Source of the DNA: Glomus cerebriforme
Lineage: Eukaryota > Glomeromycota > Glomeromycetes > Glomerales > Glomeraceae
NCBI GenBank assembly: GCA_003550305.1
Contig: QKYT01000213.1
Location: forward strand, 6,371-70,370
Direction: 5' to 3'
Length of the DNA: 64,000 nucleotides
Below are positions 37,381-48,378 of this stretch, piece by piece. Position numbers and translations under genes: made by a program. The notes under the pieces were generated by a model. The model ran no database searches. It was not told the origin of the DNA and worked only from the letters and a program-made list of their open reading frames with translations. Positions within the stretch are counted from its first letter, which is position 1. The number at the start of each line of letters is the position of its first letter.

Positions 37381-37510
37381 GCATCCATGAAATCAGATTC
37401 TACTCATTAGTTGGGACACTTTTTTCTTTGCGCTTCTGCCTTGCCTCTATTTCCTTCTGCAGGTTTAGTGGAGTGTTAAACCTTAGGCGGATTGCAAGGA
37501 GATCATCCTT
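37381..37510 (-). repeat. Second copy of the 271-410 mobile segment
   Basis: On the minus strand this encodes LLAIRLRFNTPLNLQKEIEA and continues as a Lys/Arg-rich helix. The same peptide pattern is found on + at 271-390. Here the codon after Leu is CAG, where the left copy has TAA. It is a truncated relic, cut by the sequence before the hAT-type element. Confidence 0.6.
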
Positions 37511-37607
37511 AGCTTTATCTACAACGAATGTATCTTTTGCATAAACCCTAACCTAATCTAATCTAACGCGTATGTACTACATAAATTTCTGTAATACCGC
37601 TTGCATG

Positions 37608-38252
37608 TAGAGATGTTAACAGTTCGGTCCATCCGGTTTTTGGTCCAGGAACTGGTTTGAGTGCAAAACCGAACATAGGTTTAAAACTGAAGTTTGAACC
37701 GAAGTTTAGACCGAAGTTTAAACTAAAATTTATAGACGTTGCCAGCATTTTAAATGAAATTATGTATGATGCAGATCACGAATTTAATACAGCAAACATA
37801 TCGTCAAAAATTTTCATTATAAGGGCCATTTTTTTTAATCTGGTTTCCATCCAATTTCAAAATATAATAAACTTGTCCCTTATCCTTACCTTTATATATT
37901 TTCTTTCGATTATTTCTGTGAGATAGCTGGAAAAAAAAGATATATCGCAGTATTAACTCTTCCTTTTTCTGATATCTGAAAAAATTCCACAATTTTTTAT
38001 TTATAATTCTTTCATCATCAGATGCCAGGGAATCATCTGATAAATTATCGCCATTTCCGACATAGTTGCAATAAAAATAAAAAAAATGATTTTTTATGCA
38101 GATTACACGTAACCGGTAATTGGACCGATCTAAAACCGGTTCACTAAACCGGTTTCTATCTCGGTTCGGTCTGACGTTTGAACTGAACCGAAACCGGTCC
38201 TATGATCAAACTGTGGTTCGAACCGTCCAATCATAGACTGTTAACATCCCTA
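37608..38252. mobile_element. 645-bp hAT-type MITE with 8-bp target duplication
   Basis: The left end TAGAGATGTTAACAG and right end CTGTTAACATCCCTA are inverted with one mismatch and match the YAGRGRTG start typical of hAT elements. Flanks are CTTGCATG (37600-37607) and CTCGCATG (38253-38260), an 8-bp target duplication with one difference. Subterminal regions are dense in gaaccg/cggttc words in both orientations. There is no transposase, so it is non-autonomous. Reading frames inside (37657-37992) are by-products of these repeats. Confidence 0.85.
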
Positions 38253-38326
38253 CTCGCATGTGACCATCATTTTGTTGTATGAAAAAAAGATCCTTTCGTA
38301 GAATAAAACTTTTTTACTCACTCAAA

Positions 38327-39912
38327 ATGGAGGGACCAGTGGAAGATAGAGAAAACAACCTTTTCCTCGTCACAGGAACTCAGGTAAACTATTGTGTATG
38401 GTGACGTTGTGGATAATGATGGAGATATTCACCTTTATTTTGCATGACCTGCAGGAAAATAATATGACTGGCAAGTATTTTGATTTGAAAAACCCTATGG
38501 AGTGGGATATCGTCGGGTTCCACCGTTTTTTTATAGAAAAAAAACAAAGATAGACCGGAGAAGCTCGATTACAAGACGGCTGCAGACAAACTCACCAGGA
38601 GTTTGCGAGATATTGTGAGCACGTCAGCCAATGCTGATACGATAAGGCAGGCATTAAACCTTCAGGAAAAAGCTAAGGTGAGTGAGATTTTTCTTGTACA
38701 TATGTGATGTTGCAACTGGATAGAAGTTCTCTTAGGCCGTGGCCATACCAACGGTTTAGTTGGTTTGGCTCTCTACAACTACGCGGGAATTCTGCTGATG
38801 TACCGTTTATGATCTGTTGATCGTTGTGGACGGTAGCAATAAGGGTACTTTAATTGTATTAGCAACTGCGACTACGCGGGAATTCTGCTGATGAACCGCT
38901 TATGATCTGTTGATCGTCGTGGCTGGTTGTAGCACTTTATCTGTAATTTTCTACGATTAAACTAACAATTACATAGAGAGCACGTCGAAAAGGAGGAGCT
39001 ATAGATAAGATGTGGGTATCCGTAGAAGTCGAGCTAAAAGTGAAGAAATTAACAGATCTTCAGGTACGCATGAGAAATGTTATTGACATTTTATGATAGA
39101 GCTTACATACGAAATTATTTTACTGCAAAATAAGTTACATGGACTACTACAGGCAACCCAGGAGAGTCAAAATTATGCGAGTACGTTAAATCGTGGTGCC
39201 TTGAATAGGCTAGAGGATGTCATCGATTCAAATAAGCATAAGAGTGAACCTATTGACTTGAAGAGAAAGATGACTGAATCCGATGTGCCACAAGCGCCAC
39301 GAAAGAAAGGCCCACATGTCTCATTCTCAGCAATCTCACCGCACAAACCGCTCCTAACAAAGGAGACGATGGCAAAGTATGCGCCCTGTAGTTCATGTCA
39401 GCTTATGCAATATCATTAATTGCCTTTTCTCTTTGGTTGCAGTCTTGCGCCAACAATAATACCAGGTTTGAAATCGCTTGTATCCAATCTTGAAGTTCAA
39501 CATGAAGACATTGTCGAGGAAATAATGCGCCATTCGCGCGACCAAATCAAGCTAGTCAGCTTGCCGGAATCAGTAGTTGCATGGTTACGTTTTATTCTTG
39601 CTGTGAGTATTGTAATGCCAATTATACTTTGAAATTACGAATTTAAGCTGATAGCCTGATAATTTTTTGTAGAGTACTGTAGTTGACCGTATTGTCTTAA
39701 TCGAAATTTCAGTGCACAAATCTGGCTTTAAAGCCGTGGAAGTACGAAGTGCACGGTGGCTATTTTCGTGGAATTCGGTGGTAGAATACATGCATAGTAA
39801 TTCTACAAATTTAATATTGAGAAACGAGGATTTATTTACTGCTTCTAGCCATAACGATAATGTAGTATCTTCTTTTAACTGTGTACGTACATGTTTGTAT
39901 AGTGTGCATTGA
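38327..39912 (+). CDS. Unrecognised multi-exon gene
   Basis: Six exons can be read: 38327-38383, 38455-38677, 38977-39063, 39102-39376, 39443-39602 and 39673-39912, ending in TGA. Introns 1, 2, 4 and 5 have good GT..AG borders. Intron 2 has an actaac branch-like site before acatag. Intron 3 would be only 38 bases from 39064, or 62 if the donor is at 39040. Exon 2 needs a one-base frame change in the homopolymer region 38530-38550, which may be an assembly error or a real break. The product has no recognised domain. It contains a charged helical middle (KLDYKTAADKLTRSLRDIV), a basic patch (PQAPRKKGP) and VVAWLRFILA near its end. Base composition is richer in GC than the neighbourhood. The gene lies between a hAT-type MITE and an opposed nuclease gene. 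Confidence 0.55.
38778..38922. repeat. Duplicated 52-bp unit inside intron 2
   Basis: actacgcgggaattctgctg begins at 38778 and again at 38871. Both copies continue through gatctgttgatcgt and gtgg with three or four differences, at a 93-base spacing. It is relatively GC-rich for this window. Confidence 0.75.
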
Positions 39913-40177
39913 AAATAAATCTATAACGATTATAAGAATTTTTTTCATGGTGTTATATATTATCGGCATATAATGCTAATGTCTAACCAAATACGTGATC
40001 GTGACAAACTACTATATTTTTTTGTATATTGATTTAATCTAGCCTCGAATTCAAAAACGAGGTCGGAATAAATATTTAGCATGCATGTACGAAAAAATAA
40101 AGTAACGCATGAATGTAACCTACTATGTTTCGAAAACAATACATGTAATGATCTCAATAGCATTTAAAGTTTTGAGT

Positions 40178-41659
40178 TTATTCAATGAGACCCAATTCTC
40201 GAAGATGCTCCGGAATAACAGTGTATGGGTCTTCGTAATACCAAACATACCTTAGTGCAATCTGGTTCTTTTCGCATAATTCTTTCTTGAGTTGATCCCG
40301 CTCTTGCTGTTTGGTAAAGTTATTGGGATCGCCTCTATGAAAGAACTTATTAAATTTTTCGTGTTGTTCACCTTGCACTTCAATCGCAAAATTATATTCT
40401 GAGTAATATATATCAAGTTCTAATCCTTTAGGGTGTTCAGGAATTTTCAAGAAATCTGGCCTGCGATTTTCAGATGGTGAACCAAGATACTTTGTTACAA
40501 TTTCTCGACATAATTGTTCGCGTTTATATTTATAACAAAATGGACACCAAGTACCACTTTTCACATTACCAAGAGATGCTTGCCATAAATGGCCTTCTTT
40601 GCAACACCATAATAATGGCAGTTGATTATTTTTATACTTGGTTGAAAGGCATTGCCCGTGCCTAGTTAATGCAATTTGCCTCGCATCCTCAAGAGTTAAT
40701 TTCATGCTACCTGCACAATATGGACACCAACTTCCTTGTTGAATACTATTGGGAACGGCTTCCCATCTATGATTATTTTCACAAATCCATTCTAGCTTGG
40801 TACGTGAATTATAGTATCGATCTGAAAGGCAATCTTCATTTTTTTCTTGTGCGAGTTTACGCATATCCTCAATTGTTTGATAACGACCAATGCAAAATGG
40901 ACACCATTGCTCTCTCTTTTTAATGTGGTAAAGTGTGTTTTGCCATTGATGGTTAAATTGGCAACGCCATGTAAGCAGTTCGTCTATGTTTTTATACTCA
41001 GTCGAAAGACATTCCCCTCCCCTAGATAGTGCAATTTGCTTTGCATCCTCAAGGGTTAGTTTTGCAATGCCCGCACAATATGGGCACCATGTACCAATAT
41101 GTTTAAACGAACTATTCCAAATATGACCTTGATGGCATTTCCATGTCATCGGAGTTTTGGAATTACTATATGCGGTTGAAAGACACTTACCATTTCGGCT
41201 AAGTGCAATTTGCTTGGCGTCTTCAAGAGTAAGATGGGCATTTCCTGTGCAATATGGGCACCATTTACCATGATCTTTTACATTGCTAAGAGATGCATAC
41301 CACAAATGACCTTTAATGCAACTCCATAGTAATGGCAATCGATTATTAATGTACTTTTCTGAAAGACATTGACCACTTTTTAATAGCGCAATTTGTTTAG
41401 CAACCTCAAGAGTAAGCTTTACTTTACCTGCACATTGCGGACACCATTGTCCTAAATTTTTAATTCTAGAAAGTGGGGCACTCCATACACGGTTTTTAGA
41501 ACAGCGTCACATTAATGGAGTTCTGTTATCTTTATATTCAGTTGAAAGACACATTTCATCACGTTCTTTAGCAATTATACATGCATTATTTAATGATAGC
41601 TTTTTCATTGTTTTCTTGTCTATTATGCTATTTGATGAGCTAGCTTGTGCAAAATCCAT
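40178..41659 (-). pseudogene. Six-repeat zinc-ribbon nuclease gene with one in-frame TGA
   Basis: The frame is open from ATG at 41659-41657 to the stop at 40178, apart from a single TGA at 41509-41507 (codon 51), where the repeat pattern expects Trp (LMxRC against LTWRC). Six repeats of about 60 residues each have a helix (LTLEDAKQIALSR), a CLSTxYKN turn, WxC..xHxW and WCPYC, resembling DUF723/treble-clef zinc modules. The C-terminal about 120 residues form a restriction-endonuclease-like fold: LELDIYY, FAIEVQGEQHEK and QQERDQLKKELC fit the EDxHD/VSR branch of PD-(D/E)XK nucleases. The zinc repeats probably bind DNA and the C-terminus probably cuts it. If translation starts downstream of codon 51 the last four or five repeats plus nuclease remain intact, so it may still be expressed. 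Confidence 0.75.
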
Positions 41660-42260
41660 TTTTAACTAAGGAAAAGTTGGGACAATTCTGCAGATTTTTA
41701 TAGGGAGATATTTTGTTAGATTTATATGATTTGATATGCTATTTTATGAGCTAATTTGTGCAGAGACAGTTTCTGAAAGAAATTGGAACAGTTAGACTTA
41801 TTTTTTTCATTAAATTTTTATTTTAAAATATGTTATTTATTAAGCTAAATCGTATAGAGTTAATTCCTAATATACAATTTTTTATTAGATCTATTTGTGA
41901 GAGACTTAGGACAATTATTAGACTTATTTATGGGATAATAAGAACAGTTAAACTTATTTTCATTAGACTTAAGTGATTAATATGTTTTTTAATAAACTAG
42001 TTTGCATAGAATCAATTTCTGATATATATTTTTTATTAGATTTAATAAATATAACTAAAAAGTTAATATAGAAATTAAGAATCTAAGACTTTTAGAAGGG
42101 TTTCTAATATAGTAAAAAAAATTGATAAAGAAATTAAGATTCAAAAATTGCTAGAAGCTTTTCTAGTATAATAAAAATCGATAATGATTTTTAAGTTCTT
42201 GAGCTTTTAGAAGTTTTTTTTAATATAATAAGAAAAATTGATATTGATTTTAACATTCTG
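41660..42260. repeat. Degenerate tandem repeats upstream of the nuclease gene
   Basis: A unit of roughly 110-130 bases with tatg(c/t)tattt, gagctaatttg and acttattttt words recurs from about 41640 to 42050. A second, clearer array of about 57 bases (aagaaattaagatt, ctagaagcttttctagtataataaaaat) has over three copies in 42060-42255. No gene. Confidence 0.6.
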
Positions 42261-42272
42261 TGACCCATACAC

Positions 42273-42328
42273 ACAATGTGAAAGTAGGGGACAGATCTTT
42301 AGTCCTTAAACCTCCACTTTCACATTGT
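42273..42328. repeat. Hairpin with 13-bp perfect arms
   Basis: ACAATGTGAAAGT (42273-42285) pairs with ACTTTCACATTGT (42316-42328) across a 30-base loop. It lies between a tandem array and a highly AT-rich block and may be a small element or an element end. Confidence 0.6.
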
Positions 42329-43828
42329 TAATTAACAGTTAATTAATAGTTAATTAACCTATAAGTAATGTATATATATTAATTATATATAATTTAAAAT
42401 ACATAAATAATATATTATAATTTATTAAAAATTTATATTTTATTTATTCTTTATCTAAATTAATTATATATTATTATTATCAGAATTATCATCTTCATTA
42501 TGATTATTAAATTATAAATTTAGTAATTATAATTTATAAATTATGATTATTAATTTATAGGATTTAATAAATTAAATTACATAACTTAAATTTTTACATT
42601 TTTATTGGTTAATTAAAAGTAATAGTTAATTAACCATTTTAGACTAATTATAAGTAACATAATTAATGGTTAATTAATTCCCATCCCTACATGTAAGTAT
42701 GATATCATGTATCAACACTGACTGGATGACTATATATATATATATCTGTACCAATATTAACCTACTAATATCTTGGTAATAAAAAGAATACAAAACTAGA
42801 TAAATGCATGGATATTTCTTAGTAATAAAAAAGGTATAGAGTATTATAAATATACAGATAGCTTCTTGATAATAAAAAGAATTCAAATGATAAAAATAAT
42901 TTGTTAACAATTTACATATAACTAGAAGTTTATATATAACTGAATAATAATTTAATATAACTGGCTAACAGTTTTATAAACCTGTTAGCTAGTTAAAAAA
43001 AAAAAATAATTTTTTTAAGCTTAATTTATAAAAATAATATTAATAATATTTCTTTTTTTTAAAAAAAAGTTCAGTTTAAAATCTTAAAACAGTTTTTTTT
43101 TGAATAATAATTTAAGGAAAAGAGAAAATAATGATTTTTTTTTTTTAGATTTTAACTTAAATTTAATTTTAAAAATTTTAAAATAATTTTTTAATAAAAT
43201 AGGTAATTTAAATAAGATTTTTTTGTTTAATTTATAAAAAATATTATTATTAATATTTTTTAGATTTTTAATTTATAAATTATTAGTTTAAACTTTTTAT
43301 ATAAATCATAGGTTATTTTAAATATGATTTAGCTTAGTTTAGTTTAAAAAAATCATATTTATTCACAAATTAGCTTAGTTTATATGAAGTATTATTTGCT
43401 TTTTTCTTATAAAGTTCAAAAATAATAGAAATGACTTTAAAAAAAAAGAGTAAGATTCTTTTCTAAAATAAATTAAATCTAATATGAAATTACTTATAAA
43501 TTATTCTTTTAGTAACTACCAATGATTGATATTTTGTTAGTAATTAATGAATTATCAATTGATTTATTCAGTACAACACAACCACTTATTTTTGTATCAC
43601 TTTTAGTCTTTTGTTGTGGTCCATACTTTAACACAGTAATTTGTCAAAATTTTGGCTGGCATTAAAAATCAATAATATTCATTATAAAATTGTATCACTG
43701 CATGAATTTAGTTACCAATCGTATGAATTAACAAAGAACAAACAAAAAGATTATTATTTGTTATTTTGACAAAATAACCGTGCATCTAATTGCATTGAAT
43801 TATGTAAAATCAGTCTTATAATAAATCA
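42329..43828. other. AT-rich intergenic DNA with a second 36-bp palindrome
   Basis: No supported gene. A palindrome at 42959-42994 starts AACTGGCTAACAG, is centred on TTATAA and ends CTGTTAGCTAGTT. A block from about 43567 to 43765 (ttcagtacaacacaac, gaattaacaaagaacaaac) recurs in the same orientation at 49415-49535. Confidence 0.55.
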
Positions 43829-44441
43829 AAAGTTAATGCAATTTCAGAATAGTAATTGATAATAGTAATATATTTCATCACTGCTAATCTTATTTATTTT
43901 ACGAAATAACTTTTTATATTCAGATAGATAAATATCAATTTATACTATATGCCAATAAATTTAATAAATTTTCATCGATTTCGCGTCATTTTACCAAATA
44001 ATAATAATAATAAATTTCGTATTTGTGTTTGTGATATAATAAAAAACGATAAACTTAATTAACTACATAACAACATCCGACAAAATATTGTTATCATAGA
44101 TGACAATTTTTTTTATAATATTTGTGATAATAAAGGAAAAGAAACAAAAAAAAGAGATCGTGTTAAGAATTAATAAAAAGATTTATGAATTGACGTTATC
44201 ATAAAATATAAAAAATGAGAAATACCAATCGAAGGTATAGTATTTCATTAAAAAAGTAAAGATTAAGTATAGGATCAATAATACGATGTTGTGTTTTCGA
44301 AAAATCAAATTGGATATATAAAAACGAGTAATGTTACTAGTGGTTCAAAGAGGAAATCGAAAAGAAAGGTATAAAGGACATAAATAAATATATCATTTAA
44401 ATCGGGTTTGAATTTCAAACCCATCTCGAAATATTATTGGT

Positions 44442-44606
44442 TTAATAAAAAGAAGAACCATTGAAAAATGGTAAAAATACATTTTGCCTAGGCAATTGTT
44501 GTATTCTTCTTAATGATATATTTTGCGTATTCCGCGGATATAAATTCTCTTTAAAAAACCGCTTTCTTCTACGTTCAACGATATCTCGTCTATGTAAAGA
44601 AGGCAT
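44442..44606 (-). CDS. Small Arg-rich protein, LPRQ/GSSFY family, copy 8
   Basis: ATG at 44606-44604, TAA at 44444-44442, 54 codons in one exon. The frame is below a 60-residue cut-off and easily missed. The product reads HRRDIVERRRKRFFKE at residues 5-20, SLRRIQQLPRQ at 31-41 and ends FFNGSSFY. The usual EFANQ before the tail is replaced by NVFLP, so the tail is shortened. It is the intact member of the inverted pair. The other copy at 48379 has a premature TGA. The CGA codon at residue 7 here is the TGA there. Confidence 0.75.
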   Translation of the reverse strand: MPSLHRRDIVERRRKRFFKENLYPRNTQNISLRRIQQLPRQNVFLPFFNGSSFY

Positions 44607-44682
44607 TAGATAAGATTGATTGGTTTTAAAAAATTTTTTCTTTTATATATACCAATACCGTAAAAACAAGTAAAGAGGAGGT

Positions 44683-44691
44683 GTATTTATA
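44683..44691 (-). promoter_or_regulatory. TATA box of the 44606 gene
   Basis: TATAAATAC on the minus strand lies 85 bases before the ATG and is followed by acctcctcttt. Confidence 0.5.
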
Positions 44692-45834
44692 ACAAATTTT
44701 AAGTTGTTGAGACAATATAATACTAATTAAAAATAATCTTGGTATTAAAAATTCTTTAGACTAATCTAAGTTAATCGTGGTCTTTAGAGTTGATAATTGT
44801 ACAAATGAAAATTCGTATGTAAGGGTTTTTTTTGATTGTTTACATTATTAAAATTATTTAATCATGTGGAACATTAATAATAATTATAAACATTCAATAT
44901 TCATTTTTGTTTAATTATCGATGTAATTAAAGATCTAAAAAATAAATAAATATAATATATTTTTATATCAAACTATAAATATAATACATTACATTAAATA
45001 GAAAAATTTAGACTGCTGCTGCTGCAAAAAAGCCGCCAAATATATGAAAGGTCATATTTACACAAATATAATTATTGAAAGAGAAATTAAATTAAGTATA
45101 ACACCCCAAGCAAAAATGTATGTTGATAATGGTTGTACTATGAAATAACAAAAATAACAAGAAAAAACTTGTTATTCTCTAAATTTTTAAACATGATTTT
45201 ACAATCATGCTTTGGATTTTGAAACGGTAAACGGGGAAGAAATAAAGTGGATTAATGAAATCAAATAAATCTTGTGTATTCAATGATTTTTATATTATAA
45301 AAGTCGAAAATAAAGAGATTGGATCGTGGCTTAAATTTTAACGCTTATTTCGCTTATTTGTTATTTAATGGCGTGTAAATTTATTATTAAGCTGTCAAAA
45401 GTTATGTACCCCAGCTATGATAGACATATTGGTGTATTACGGTCTTACTAAATTTGGTTTATTAGATTTATTTATATTATTATTTATTCATAATTTATTT
45501 TATTACACCATGCTAACGTTCATAGTGATTTATTTTTTTATAGAAACCTCCTTTTTTTCATTAAAAAAAAATCCGATACAATACATTCATCATTCAAAGT
45601 ATTGTCTTTTTCTAATATAAACACAAATTTGGTGAATCACAATGATCATCCAATTTTTAATCCAATTTGTTTTTCGTGATTTGTGTAATGATGGTACAGA
45701 AGCGCAAGAGGGGGTAAGTTAGTTTTTTCTTTTAGGCTTCTTCCAGACAGTGAATTTGGCGGGTTTTCTTGGCTTCTCCTATCCGGAACAGTCTCTTGAA
45801 GGTAATGTGAAGGGGGAACTTGGGGGTTCACTTA

Positions 45835-45975
45835 AAGAACGTTTACTAACGTTCTTTTGAAATTTTTTTTTTAGGATTTGGACTTGGAAGATTCTTGGAA
45901 GTGAGTTTATGTTGGATTTCTATTTTAATACTTCTAATTTAATACTTTAAAGAACGTTTATTAACGTTCTTTTTT
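45835..45975. repeat. Two copies of an AGAACGTT..AACGTTCT palindrome
   Basis: AAAGAACGTTTACTAACGTT with ctttt following (45835-45859) and AAAGAACGTTTATTAACGTT with cttttt following (45951-45975) are near-identical palindromes about 116 bases apart, each followed by a poly-T tract and an AG. They may be protein-binding sites, element ends or a local duplication. Confidence 0.6.
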
Positions 45976-46059
45976 GATTTTTTTTTTTTTACAGGTATCT
46001 TCCATCGGATTGATCTGATAAATTGGAAGGTTCATCATCGGATCATCAGATCAGGGACG

Positions 46060-46285
46060 ATGATTTCCTGTGTTTCACATAATTTCACAGAATTTCACAG
46101 GAAATCACAGAATAGGGCTATAAAAAATGATGATAATTTTCAAATTTTTGGCCTGATTTAGGATTTGCAATCATTATAATGCTGGCTGACATTAAGTTTG
46201 GCCAGAATTTGCGAATTATAATGTTGGCTAACCTTGTATAATTCTGTCCAAATCACAGAATTTCACAGAATTTCACAGAATTAAC
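46060..46285. repeat. CACAGAATTT repeat block
   Basis: ttcacagaatttcacag occurs near 46085-46100 and again, reiterated, at about 46255-46280 in the same orientation. The first copy lies inside a hairpin: GATTTCCTGTG (46062-46072) pairs with CACAGGAAATC (46096-46106). It is a likely short mobile element with ends not determined. Confidence 0.5.
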
Positions 46286-48311
46286 TTTTAACGGATGGCT
46301 CATCAATTCCCCACCTACCACTACAGTATATTAAATTTTATTTTAAATTTCAATAATTTTGCCAAATTTTATGTTACATATTGGATATTTAAACTTATTC
46401 TTGAAGTTAAATTTTAATTTATTGTAAAACTACAACTTCAAATCACTTTGATATATTTCATATTTCTTTTGATTTAGTTATCCTCATATTTCAAATTTCA
46501 TTTCAATTCTTTAATTCCTAAAGAATTTAATTAAATTAATACAAATTTTATATATAATTAGAATGAATAATGATAGTATCCATAAAGTACAAAGGAAGAT
46601 AATTTGATAAAAGTATCTAATTAAGCTATCTTTTTGAATTACAAGAATGTTAAATTTTCAGATCATGATTTTTGTGAAAAAATTTTCTACTGATTGAAGA
46701 ATAGCTTGACTGATAAAGTATTTTTCGCAAATCATATTTACATGATTAAATCAGCGTTTAAACTGCAATCAAGGTATTCTTAATCAAATTCATTCTTAGA
46801 ATATACAGTATATACTTGTTTAAATTAACCATTAATACAGTATGACTATGGCACTAATTATGGAATATACCGTATCAATGGTTTCAAAGTTTTCTTTTAA
46901 TTAAAGATAAGATGGATTCAATTTCTTTTTTTTCTTTTGTCAAATAAAGAGATGCACTTATATTAATAACTTTAGTGTTTATACAAACTAAATTGAGATG
47001 AATTATCAAATACTGGATATTTATTTAACAACCTTTGTATGTTTTAATAAACATTATTGTAAAAAGAATAGGATCAAACTGGTTATTTAAAACGATTAGT
47101 ACTGCTTGTTCCACAGAACTTCTTTTTTAAAAATCATATACTTTCTTGTTATTTGACATCTATATAAAGAATATTCTGAGAATTTAATGGGAAAGCAGCT
47201 TTTATTATCTAAAATGAAGTAATTATCCGACCAAACGTGTATTATGACCTTATCTGTATATCAAGAGAATTAAATCTGACAGATGACACTAAACAAAATT
47301 GGATAAAAATTTCGACATGTGAATCATTCATAAACTTTGTAATTGAGATTCAGAAGATCAACCACCGAATTTGTGTTTATATTAAAAAAAAGGGGTCATT
47401 ATCAAAATTACACAAATACTGAAACATTTTGAATGATTTTTTTTTTTCAATTTTCGAAAGTCGTAAAATTTGTAAAAAAAAAAAAGGAGGTTTTTATAAA
47501 AATAAACCCCACATGAACGTTAGCATGATTAATAAAATAAATTAAACCCAAATAATAATATAAACAAAGAATAACAGACTAGATAAAAAAGGAACAATTG
47601 AATAAGAGAGCATAAAATCCCGCAGTAAGTACGTAAAAAGTTCCAAAATTTGCTTCTCTGGATGTATAAAAAACCGGTATTTAGAATAAATTAGTAAGAT
47701 CATAATTCAAGAGTAACCAATCAATTATTAATTATTGCGGTTAATATTATGCTATTTTGTCTATTTATTATTATTTACTGTATATCTGTAAAATTTTTGA
47801 CAGCTTAAATAATATTACACGAATTATTTTAAAATAATTGAAACACCATTTACGCCATAAATTAACCACGATTTAATCATTAAATGTACATATTTATATT
47901 CCACTTTGTTATTTCATGAATAATATAATCATGTTCGTCATACTTAATTTAATTTCTCTTTCAATACGGATTTCATATATTTGACATATTTTTTGCAACT
48001 GCAGCGGTCAATTATTTCTCCGTAAACTATTGTTGGTTTCTTCGTTTAATTCTTTATTTAACGAGTATTAATGTGCTTCATATGATTAAAATCCCCAAAG
48101 GACCTAATATGGATAATTTTAATGATGAAACAAACATTTTAAAGTTTTAGAACTTTTGATGAAAAAAAAAACTCTTGCATACGAATTTTCATTTGTACAA
48201 TAATCAACTCTAAAAACCACGATCAACTTTGATTAGTCTAAAGAATTTTTATTGGTTCAGCAATACCAATATTATTTTTATTAGTATTATATTATCTCAA
48301 AAAAAATTTGT

Positions 48312-48320
48312 TATAAATAC
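48312..48320 (+). promoter_or_regulatory. TATA box of the 48379 copy
   Basis: TATAAATAC lies 67 bases before the ATG. The box is preserved although the reading frame is broken. Confidence 0.45.
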
Positions 48321-48378
48321 ACCTCTTCTTTTACTTATATATAAAAGAAAAATTTTTTAAACTAATCAATCTTTTATA

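Larger units (their letters stand above)
43829..44831. repeat. Left arm of a ~1 kb inverted duplication
   Basis: The whole segment is repeated in reverse at about 48158-49126, with high identity and a few indels (for example the block from tttcgcgtcattttacc through caacatccgacaaaatattg). It contains the minus-strand small gene 44442-44606 and its TATA box. Spacer between arms is about 3.3 kb. Confidence 0.85.
44832..48157. other. Spacer between the inverted arms, no firm gene
   Basis: Contains paired palindromes at 45835-45859 and 45951-45975, a hairpin-plus-direct-repeat block at 46060-46285 and a GGCCAGAATTT word at 46200. Short frames at 45417-45620 (hydrophobic) and 47237-47422 show no known domain. 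Sequence around 45650-46010 contains several splice-like signals with short GC-richer stretches, but no frame could be joined convincingly. Confidence 0.5.

Noticed and set aside
37544..37566. Telomere-like ccctaacctaatctaatctaac
   Set aside because: Too short and irregular for a telomere or interstitial telomeric array, and coding or mobile sequence lies on both sides.
37657..37992. Two overlapping frames with KFEPKFRPKFKLKF-like repeats and a hydrophobic segment
   Set aside because: They lie wholly inside the hAT-type MITE and arise from its gaagtttgaacc repeats.
45417..45831. Hydrophobic plus-strand frame and Pro-rich minus-strand frame
   Set aside because: No domain, low complexity or splice-like surroundings, and no supporting start context. 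Recorded only as part of the spacer.
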